Assembly: GCA_963977795.1 (NCBI GenBank)
Contig: CAXBRB010000090.1
Span: 1 to 10,117, forward strand
Direction of reading: 5' to 3'
Length of the DNA: 10,117 bases
Origin: Bog-756 sp963977795
GTDB taxonomy: Bacteria; Actinomycetota; Acidimicrobiia; Acidimicrobiales; RAAP-2
Position 1 is the stretch's first letter. Each line of letters starts with the position of its first letter. This document shows positions 1 to 4,536 of the stretch, piece after piece. Below the pieces are notes generated by a model. That model ran no database searches and had not been told where the DNA came from. It was given only the letters and a program-made list of their open reading frames with translations. The translations under genes and the position numbers were made by a program.

Positions 1-61
1 GGTTCCATCGTTCCCCTTCCCCAATCTCAATGCCCTGCCGGAGTGATCCCCCCACATTGAA

Positions 62-268
62 ATGACTTCTATCCCCCAGCCCCGCTGGCTGTTCTGGCAC
101 CGCCGCGACCTGCGCCTTGCCGACAACCTGGTCCTGGCGGCGGCCGCAGCGGCCGTGCTCATCGCCCTGGTGCTCCTCCAGAGCGCCGGGGTGGTCCACC
201 TCCCGGTGCTCGGAGGCAGCGGCTCGCCGGGTGGTGGCCTCGGACCGGGAGGACCTCCCGGGATCTAG
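62..268 (+). CDS. Photolyase-like N-terminus joined to a membrane-anchored tail (probable chimera or remnant)
   Basis: A 68-residue frame. Residues 9-22 read WLFWHRRDLRLADN, which matches the start of the photolyase/cryptochrome alpha/beta domain, especially the LFWHRRDLR form of cyanobacterial enzymes. After N22 the photolyase pattern stops. An Ala-rich stretch leads into one hydrophobic helix (about 24-45) and a Gly/Pro tail (51-68) that resembles the C-terminus of an actinobacterial membrane protein. No Shine-Dalgarno precedes the ATG, and the upstream 61 bases have visibly lower GC than the rest of the window. The likely explanations are a contig-edge chimera joined within the GC-rich Ala codons (about 128-154), or a degraded photolyase fused to an unrelated tail. 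A functional photolyase is excluded, since those run to about 450-500 residues. Its TAG overlaps the opposing stop of the SCP2-like gene in a shared CTAG. Confidence 0.35.
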   Translation: MTSIPQPRWLFWHRRDLRLADNLVLAAAAAAVLIALVLLQSAGVVHLPVLGGSGSPGGGLGPGGPPGI

Positions 269-657
269 CGGTCGGTGGCTGCGGCCACCGCGTCCCGGGC
301 GGCACCGGCCGCCGGCGTGGCGGCCAGGGCGAGGAGCTCCAGCAGCAGGCCGGTGTCGCCCTCCACCTTGCAGCGGCCCTGCATGAAGGCCACGGCCAGC
401 GATCCTTCCCCGACCAGCACCGACCACGCATCGGCCGCCGACAGGCCGAGCGAGAGGTCGGCGGGCCCGTCCGCCCCCTCGGTCCACGACGCCAGCCGCC
501 CGGCGTCCCACCGGACGGTGGAGACGGCGTCGGCTCCCTCGGGCCCGCCCCCGGCCACCGTGCACCGAACGGCACCGCTGCGGCCCGAGGGCAGGGCCAG
601 GTCGCCCAGGGCGGCGGCGGCTCCGGTCAGCCACTCCGGGGTGAGCCAGGCCGTCAC
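265..657 (-). CDS. SCP2 sterol-binding-like domain protein
   Basis: A 130-residue single-domain protein with no signal peptide or membrane segment, so it is probably cytosolic. The C-terminal half carries the SCP-2 signature: an acidic, Leu-rich segment (64-82), then SLAVAFMQGRCKVEGD (86-101) and the LLLELLAL helix (104-111), in the usual order of a basic 'GK-KV-GD' turn before the closing helix. SCP2 folds form a hydrophobic pocket for lipids or acyl groups; a related fold is the C-terminal domain of mycothiol-dependent maleylpyruvate isomerases. The GTG start at 657 overlaps the TGA of mca as GTGA, so translation is very probably coupled. The start is chosen for this overlap, since the frame open further upstream is only antisense to mca. 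The C-terminal ~15 residues are Ala-rich and look disordered. The ligand cannot be read from sequence; a role linked to mycothiol conjugates is inferred from its neighbour alone. Confidence 0.8.
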   Translation of the reverse strand: MTAWLTPEWLTGAAAALGDLALPSGRSGAVRCTVAGGGPEGADAVSTVRWDAGRLASWTEGADGPADLSLGLSAADAWSVLVGEGSLAVAFMQGRCKVEGDTGLLLELLALAATPAAGAARDAVAAATDR

Positions 658-1571
658 GGACGGGCTCCGGGCGCCGGCTCGGCCGTGACAATGCCGGCGA
701 AGAGGTCGTGCTCGAGGTGGGCGGGGGCCAGTGCCGGAGCCGGGGGGCCGCCGTCGAGGGCCGCCCAGGCGAGGCGGTACTCGTCGTGGGGGCGGATGGT
801 GCGCATCACCTCGGGGGGCAGACCGAACCAGAACGGCGAGTCGGGGTCGACCTGGGTGGCGTGGGCCAGCAGGGCGTGGCGGCGGACGTCGGCGAACTCG
901 GCGATGTCGATGGAGGTGGTCGGGACGTCTTCTGGCATGGCGTCCCATCGGGCCCGCCACTCGTCGTCGAAGGGGGACTCCAGGCCCAGCTCCTCGAACT
1001 TGGCGTGGATGGCCCGGAACCGGGCCGCCGAGTGGACGGTGTAGTAGAGCTTGGCCGGCTGGTGGGCCGGGCCCGCCTCGGTGAAGCGGCCCGGGTCCCC
1101 GGCGGCCAGATAGGCGGCCAGGCCGGCCTCGTGGACCCGGAGGTGGTCCGGGTGCGGGTAGCCGGACTGGTCGTCGCCGTAGATGACCATCACCTGGGGG
1201 CGCACGTCGCGGATGACCGCCACCAGCCGGCCGGTGGCCTCGTCGAGGTCGGCGGCAGCGAAGCAGTCCGGGTGGGCGTTGGCCTCCGAGCCGGCCATGC
1301 CGGAGTCCCGGTAGCCGAGGAGGACCACGTCGTCGTAGCCGATGACAGCGGTGGCGGCGTCGAGCTCGCGGCGGCGCACGGCGGCCAGGTCGGCCAGGAC
1401 CTCGGGGGTGTCGAGAGCCGGGTTGAGGATCTCGCCCTCCTCGCCGCCGGTGCAGCACACCAGCACGCACCGCACCCCGGCGGCGTGGTAGCGGGCCACC
1501 GTGCCGGCTCCCTTGGAGGCCTCGTCGTCGGGGTGGGCGTGGACGGTCAGCAGGCAGGGCACGTCAGGCAC
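654..1571 (-). CDS. mca: Mycothiol S-conjugate amidase (LmbE/PIG-L family)
   Basis: A cytosolic zinc amidase that cleaves mycothiol S-conjugates into a mercapturic acid, which is exported, and glucosaminyl-inositol, which is recycled. The 305 residues show the LmbE zinc site VHAHPDDE (10-17, ligands H13 and D16, catalytic D15) and a second motif GYPHPDH (137-143, ligand H143). It also has CTGGEEGEILNPALD (40-54) and, towards the C-terminus, AKLYY (173-177), LLAHATQVDP (234-243) and HDLFAGI (288-294). These C-terminal blocks recall Mca from Mycobacterium more than the deacetylase MshB, which is the main alternative. Length fits the family (about 290). Three in-frame GTG codons (1580, 1571, 1562) could start it. 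I prefer 1571, which places HAHPDDE as in Mycobacterium and lies 7 bases after a TAGCGT -10 element. It overlaps the SCP2-like gene by 4 bp and diverges from pspA. Confidence 0.85.
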   Translation of the reverse strand: MPDVPCLLTVHAHPDDEASKGAGTVARYHAAGVRCVLVCCTGGEEGEILNPALDTPEVLADLAAVRRRELDAATAVIGYDDVVLLGYRDSGMAGSEANAHPDCFAAADLDEATGRLVAVIRDVRPQVMVIYGDDQSGYPHPDHLRVHEAGLAAYLAAGDPGRFTEAGPAHQPAKLYYTVHSAARFRAIHAKFEELGLESPFDDEWRARWDAMPEDVPTTSIDIAEFADVRRHALLAHATQVDPDSPFWFGLPPEVMRTIRPHDEYRLAWAALDGGPPAPALAPAHLEHDLFAGIVTAEPAPGARP

Positions 1572-1578
1572 GTCGCCC

Positions 1579-1584
1579 ACGCTA
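1579..1584 (-). promoter_or_regulatory. Candidate -10 element of a leaderless mca promoter
   Basis: Reading on the minus strand, TAGCGT (TANNNT type) is followed by exactly 7 bases and then the GTG at 1571. This is the usual -10 to transcription-start spacing, so the mRNA may begin at the start codon. No Shine-Dalgarno precedes any of the three candidate GTG codons. No convincing -35 is seen. Confidence 0.35.
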
Positions 1585-1600
1585 CCGGGCCGTCGGCCCC

Positions 1601-1606
1601 TACACT
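1601..1606 (+). promoter_or_regulatory. Candidate -10 element for the pspA operon
   Basis: TACACT (TANNNT) lies 32 bases before the pspA ATG. A start near 1613 would give a leader of about 26 nt containing the AAGGAG ribosome site at 1625-1630. No clear -35 hexamer is seen at the right distance, which is compatible with an alternative or stress sigma factor but does not prove one. Confidence 0.35.
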
Positions 1607-1638
1607 TCGGGAGAGGGCACGACCAAGGAGCGGCGTCG

Positions 1639-2397
1639 ATGGGTGTCATGCAGCGGATCTCGGGGATCTTCCGGGCCAAGACCAACAAGATCCTCGACAA
1701 GGTCGAAGACCCCCGCGAGTCCCTCGACCTCTCCTACCAGCAGCTCCAGGAGCAGCTCCAGAAGGTCCGCAAGGCGGTCGCCGACGTGGCCACGGCCAAG
1801 AAGCGCATCGAGCTGCAGGCCGCCCAGGTCCAGGCCCAGGCCGACAAGTACCAGACCCAGGCCAAGGCCGCCCTCGACCAGGGCAACGAGGACCTGGCCC
1901 GCGAGGCCCTCACCCGGCGGGCCGCCCTCGTCCCCCAGCTCGACGACCTGAAGCGCCAGTACGACCAGGTGGCCGGCCAGGAGCGGACCCTCACCGCCCA
2001 GTCCCAGGAGCTCCAGACCCGGGTCGACTCGTTCCGGACCAAGAAGGAGACCATGAAGGCCACCTACACGGCCGCCGAGGCGCAGGCCAAGGTGGGCGAG
2101 GCGGTGACCGGGATCTCGGACTCGATGGGCAGCGCCGGGATGTCCATGCAGCGGGCCCAGGACAAGATCGACGAGATGCAGGCCCGGGCCGGCGCCATGG
2201 ACGAGCTGATGACCTCGGGAGCCCTTCCCGACCTGACTGGATCCACCGACGACATCCAGGCCCAGCTCGACCAGGCGTCCATCGCCTCCAGCGTCGACGC
2301 TGAGCTGGCCGCCATGAAGGCCGAGCTGGCCGGGCCGGCGCCGGCCGCCCAGCTGGGCGCCGCCGAGGAGGCGGCCGAGGGCGGCACGTCGGCCTGA
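1639..2397 (+). CDS. pspA: PspA/IM30 family membrane-stress protein
   Basis: Phage-shock protein A family (ESCRT-III superfamily). These proteins bind the inner face of the stressed membrane and assemble into scaffolds that limit proton leakage. The 252 residues begin with an amphipathic helix, MGVMQRISGIFRAKTNKILD (1-20), then EDPRESLDLSYQQLQEQL (23-40), both typical of the family start. A long coiled coil follows, rich in Gln, Lys, Glu and Ala (about 30-155), then a break and a further helical region (160-235). The Ala/Glu/Gly tail (232-252) looks disordered. The start is set by AAGGAG at 1625-1630, 8 bases before the ATG; a second ATG three codons in is less well placed. htpX begins 54 bp after its stop and pspAB follows, so it leads a three-gene operon. 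The close partners PspAA and PspC are absent from this window. Confidence 0.93.
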   Translation: MGVMQRISGIFRAKTNKILDKVEDPRESLDLSYQQLQEQLQKVRKAVADVATAKKRIELQAAQVQAQADKYQTQAKAALDQGNEDLAREALTRRAALVPQLDDLKRQYDQVAGQERTLTAQSQELQTRVDSFRTKKETMKATYTAAEAQAKVGEAVTGISDSMGSAGMSMQRAQDKIDEMQARAGAMDELMTSGALPDLTGSTDDIQAQLDQASIASSVDAELAAMKAELAGPAPAAQLGAAEEAAEGGTSA

Positions 2398-2425
2398 CGG
2401 CGACCGCGACTTCGACGGTGACTGC

Positions 2426-2453
2426 GAGGACGGCACGGTGAGGACGGCACGGT
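2426..2453 (+). repeat. Perfect 14-bp tandem duplication across the htpX start
   Basis: Two adjoining copies of GAGGACGGCACGGT (2426-2439 and 2440-2453). Each copy holds a GAGGA ribosome-site core and is followed by the G that completes a GTG. The second GTG (2452) starts htpX. The first (2438) is out of frame with it and opens a 5-codon frame, 2438-2455, whose TGA overlaps the htpX start as GTGA. Confidence 0.9.
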
Positions 2454-3384
2454 GAGCACGGCGAGGAACATCCCCAACGACCGGGGCCTGACGGCACGGA
2501 TGTTCGTGACCGGCCTGATGATCGTGCTCCTCTACGGGGCCGTCATCGCCCTGCTGGTGGCCGTGGGCATCTCCTACTCGGTCGTCCTGGTGCTGGCCGC
2601 GGGCATCCTGTTCGTCCAGTACTGGTTCTCCGACCGGATCGCCCTCTTCGGCATGGGCGGACGCCTGGTCACGCCCGAGCAGGCCCCCCAGCTCCACGGG
2701 GCCATCGACCGGCTGTGCGCCATGGCCGACATGAAGAAGCCGAAGGTGGCCATTGCCGACACCGACGTGCCCAACGCCTTCGCCACCGGACGCAGCCCCA
2801 ACAGTGCGGTGGTCTGCGCCACCACCGGCCTGATGCGCCGCCTCGAGCCGGCCGAGCTCGAGGCCGTGCTGGCCCACGAGCTCTCCCATGTCGCCCACCG
2901 GGACGTGGCCGTGATGACCATCGCCAGCTTCCTCGGCATGGTGGCCGGCATGGTCACCCGCATGATGCTGTGGACCGGGATGATGGGCGGCTTCGGCTCG
3001 GGCAGCTCGGACAGCGACAGCCGGGACAACGCCGTCCTGGTGGAGCTGGCCATCCTGGTGGTCTCCGTCGTCGTCTACGCCATCAGCTTCCTGCTCACCA
3101 TGGCCCTCTCCCGCTACCGCGAGCTGGCCGCCGACCGGTCGGGGGCCATCCTGACCGGCCAGCCGTCCGCCCTGGCCTCCGCCCTGGTCAAGGTGACCAG
3201 CGAGATCGGCCGCATCCCCACCCGCGACCTCCGCTCCTCCGAGGCGTTCAACGCCTTCTACTTCACCCCGGCCATCGCCAAGTCCGGGGTGAGCCTCTCC
3301 ACCCTGTTCTCCACCCACCCCTCGCTCGACCAGCGGCTGGCTCAGCTGGCCGCCATCGAGGCCGAGCTCGGCCGGCCCTCCTGA
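2452..3384 (+). CDS. htpX: HtpX-like M48 zinc metalloprotease
   Basis: Integral-membrane protease that degrades damaged or misfolded membrane proteins from the cytoplasmic side. The 310 residues carry two N-terminal membrane helices (about 17-38 and 42-60), the zinc motif HELSH (142-146) with H142 and H146 as ligands and E143 as the catalytic base, and a membrane pair at about 151-172 and 197-219. RYRELAAD (221-228) supplies the third ligand, E224. The C-terminal STHPSLDQRLAQL (287-299) is also typical of HtpX, and the length is usual (about 290-310). The GTG at 2452 is preceded by GAGGA (2440-2444, spacing 7). The start sits inside a 14-bp duplication and may be coupled to a 5-codon frame. 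The Ser/Asp/Gly stretch at 180-192 is a hydrophilic loop between helices 3 and 4. The position after pspA implies shared induction by envelope stress. Confidence 0.93.
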   Translation: MSTARNIPNDRGLTARMFVTGLMIVLLYGAVIALLVAVGISYSVVLVLAAGILFVQYWFSDRIALFGMGGRLVTPEQAPQLHGAIDRLCAMADMKKPKVAIADTDVPNAFATGRSPNSAVVCATTGLMRRLEPAELEAVLAHELSHVAHRDVAVMTIASFLGMVAGMVTRMMLWTGMMGGFGSGSSDSDSRDNAVLVELAILVVSVVVYAISFLLTMALSRYRELAADRSGAILTGQPSALASALVKVTSEIGRIPTRDLRSSEAFNAFYFTPAIAKSGVSLSTLFSTHPSLDQRLAQLAAIEAELGRPS

Positions 3385-3420
3385 GCGGACCGGGCCTCCC
3401 CGACTCCCCCACCGCACGCC

Positions 3421-4032
3421 ATGGGCATCTTCGACACCCTGCTGGGGCGCACCAAGCCGGTGCAGGCCGACCTCGACGCCCTCTTCGCCATCCCCTCGGC
3501 CTCCCTGACCCTGCAATCGGCGGCCGGCCTGGTCTGCTCCGGCCGGGCCGGTGTCTGCTACAAGCCGCCGTCCGGCCAGGGCATCGAGCAGATGCAAGGG
3601 GAGATCGACCGCCTCCTCACGCTGGATGGCGGGTCGCCGGGGACGACCTCCGAGGACGCGTTCGGGTACCGGTGGGTGGTGGTCACCGACCCCGATATCG
3701 AGTCCCTGGTCACCCGGGTCCACCTGGTCAACTCGTCCCTGGCCGATGCCGGCTGGGGGCCCCAGCTGCTCTGCTCGGTCTTCGGGATCGCCGCAGCCCC
3801 GGCCGCCGATCCGGCCGGGGTGCCGGCCCCGGGGCCCGGGTCGGTGCTGGCCTCCACGGCCTATCTGGTCTACCTGTTCAAGCGAGGCACCTTCTACCCC
3901 TTCGTCCCCACCGGGACCCAGCAGCGCTCCACCGAGGAGGAGTTGCGCCTCCGCAGCCTCCTCGCCGGTGATCTGCGGGTCGAAGACGACCTGGCCCGGT
4001 GGTTCCCCCTCTGGGACCTGCCGGTCGGCTGA
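3421..4032 (+). CDS. pspAB: PspA-associated protein PspAB
   Basis: A 203-residue soluble protein with no signal peptide or membrane helix. The opening MGIFDTLLGRTKPVQADLDALFAIPSA-type segment (1-27), the central FGYRWVVVTDPDIESLVTRVHLVN block (81-104) and the C-terminal WFPLWDLPVG (194-203) match my recollection of actinobacterial PspAB proteins, which have been described near htpX and pspA in comparative genomics of the Psp system. No biochemical activity is known to me, and no catalytic motif is visible. An Ala/Pro/Gly insert (about 125-140) probably forms a flexible loop. It begins 36 bp after the htpX stop. No Shine-Dalgarno is evident before the ATG, and a leaderless start is unlikely this deep in an operon. 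An adaptor between PspA and the HtpX protease is an inference from context. Family call is fairly secure, function is not. Confidence 0.8.
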   Translation: MGIFDTLLGRTKPVQADLDALFAIPSASLTLQSAAGLVCSGRAGVCYKPPSGQGIEQMQGEIDRLLTLDGGSPGTTSEDAFGYRWVVVTDPDIESLVTRVHLVNSSLADAGWGPQLLCSVFGIAAAPAADPAGVPAPGPGSVLASTAYLVYLFKRGTFYPFVPTGTQQRSTEEELRLRSLLAGDLRVEDDLARWFPLWDLPVG

Positions 4033-4040
4033 CCAGGCCA

Positions 4041-4088
4041 TCCGCCGGGCCGTCTATCGGGCCCTCCACCGGGCCTTCCACCGGGATG
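4041..4088 (+). repeat. Degenerate 12-bp tandem repeat, four units
   Basis: Four units with exact 12-bp period (4041, 4053, 4065, 4077) around a consensus TCCACCGGGCCY. The CGGG core is kept in all four. It begins 8 bp after the pspAB stop. A 12-bp period keeps reading frame, so this could be an eroded coding repeat or simple slippage. Confidence 0.75.
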
Positions 4089-4152
4089 GTCCGGTCCACC
4101 GGCCCCGCCCGGCGGGCCACGTGCGGTGTCCGGTCGACGGCAGCGCGTCGCA

Positions 4153-4165
4153 GCAACCCGGTTGC
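4153..4165. repeat. 13-bp palindrome, possible operator
   Basis: GCAACC-C-GGTTGC is a perfect inverted repeat with one central base, overlapped by a second palindrome GTTGCAAC (4161-4168). The size suits a dimeric regulator site. No regulator can be assigned. Confidence 0.3.
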
Positions 4166-4209
4166 AACGTCAGGAGCACTCCACACCCCTGCAGGCACAG
4201 AACCCCGGG

Positions 4210-4254
4210 TTATCCACAGGTTTCCCTGCCCCATGGGGGAGAAGTTGTGGACAG
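4210..4254. promoter_or_regulatory. Inverted pair of DnaA-box-like sites around a palindrome
   Basis: TTATCCACA at 4210-4218 is a perfect consensus DnaA box. In opposite orientation, 4246-4254 reads CTGTCCACA, an 8/9 match to the high-GC form TTGTCCACA. Between them lies the perfect palindrome CCCCATGGGG (4229-4238), close to the midpoint of the pair. Two boxes are too few for a typical origin, and no dnaA, dnaN or AT-rich unwinding segment is present. They could titrate DnaA, regulate the downstream gene, or be chance. Confidence 0.4.
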
Positions 4255-4281
4255 CCTCTGGATCGCCGGGTGCGGGACGAC

Positions 4282-4287
4282 TAGGGT
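4282..4287 (+). promoter_or_regulatory. Weak candidate -10 for the Rpf-like gene
   Basis: TAGGGT (TANNNT) after GACGAC. It lacks a recognisable -35. If used, transcription would start near 4295 and leave a leader of about 240 nt before the ATG at 4537. Confidence 0.2.
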
Positions 4288-4390
4288 CTTTTGGCACTGG
4301 GAGCTCGACCCGACCTCCCGGCCCGACGTCAACCATGGAGTGCGCCGCACGTCACACGACTGACGACACGGACATCAACACCCGCTAGCA

Positions 4391-4515
4391 CACCCGGCTC
4401 CTAGAGCCAGGCCGGCCCACCCTTCCCGGTGTCCGGCTGGGGCGTGAATGCACACCAGTGGGGTCCACCCAACCAGAAGAGAGTCCAGCCAGCCGCCTCG
4501 CGGCGGGCTGTTCCG
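4391..4515 (+). promoter_or_regulatory. Possible structured mRNA leader of the Rpf-like gene
   Basis: The segment can form a perfect 5-bp hairpin GGCTC-CTA-GAGCC (4396-4408), a second stem GCCGG/CCGGC (4411-4415 with 4433-4437) followed by GGGGCGTGAATG (4439-4450), and a third stem near 4488-4510 ending about 10 bases before the ribosome site. The GGGG-GTGAAT and CAGC-CCTCG pieces loosely recall the c-di-AMP (ydaO) riboswitch, which precedes rpf genes in other actinobacteria. However, the GGGGGACCCA element is not found in its expected upstream place and the spacing deviates. I therefore claim only a candidate structured leader. Confidence 0.22.
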
Positions 4516-4536
4516 ACCACGGAAAGGTCACCCCCG

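Larger units (their letters stand above)
4033..4536. other. 504-bp non-coding region between pspAB and the Rpf-like gene
   Basis: I find no supportable gene here on either strand; the open frames lack family motifs and ribosome sites. It holds, in order, a 12-bp tandem repeat (4041-4088), a GC-rich hairpin without a T tract (4101-4118), a 13-bp palindrome (4153-4165), an inverted pair of DnaA-box-like sites (4210-4254), a weak -10 (4282-4287) and a potentially structured leader (4391-4515). Confidence 0.6.

Noticed and set aside
708..2303. Long open frame on the plus strand across mca and pspA
   Set aside because: It runs antisense to mca and then out of frame through pspA, has low-complexity composition and no recognisable domain.
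1600..4041. Very long open frame on the minus strand antisense to pspA, htpX and pspAB
   Set aside because: Gly/Val/Gln-rich composition with no family motif. It mirrors three clearly real genes, as expected for GC-rich DNA with high third-position GC.
4101..4118. Intrinsic terminator after pspAB
   Set aside because: GGCCC/GGGCC can pair, but the stem is short, the alternative pairing leaves almost no loop, and no T tract follows. Too weak to list as a terminator.
4200..4290. Chromosomal replication origin
   Set aside because: Only two DnaA-box-like sites, no AT-rich unwinding element, and no dnaA, dnaN, rpmH or parAB genes nearby.
3878..4336. Minus-strand frame with a GPVEGP-type 4-residue repeat
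   Set aside because: The repeat is the translation of the 12-bp tandem DNA repeat. There is no ribosome site or homologous family, and it overlaps the end of pspAB.
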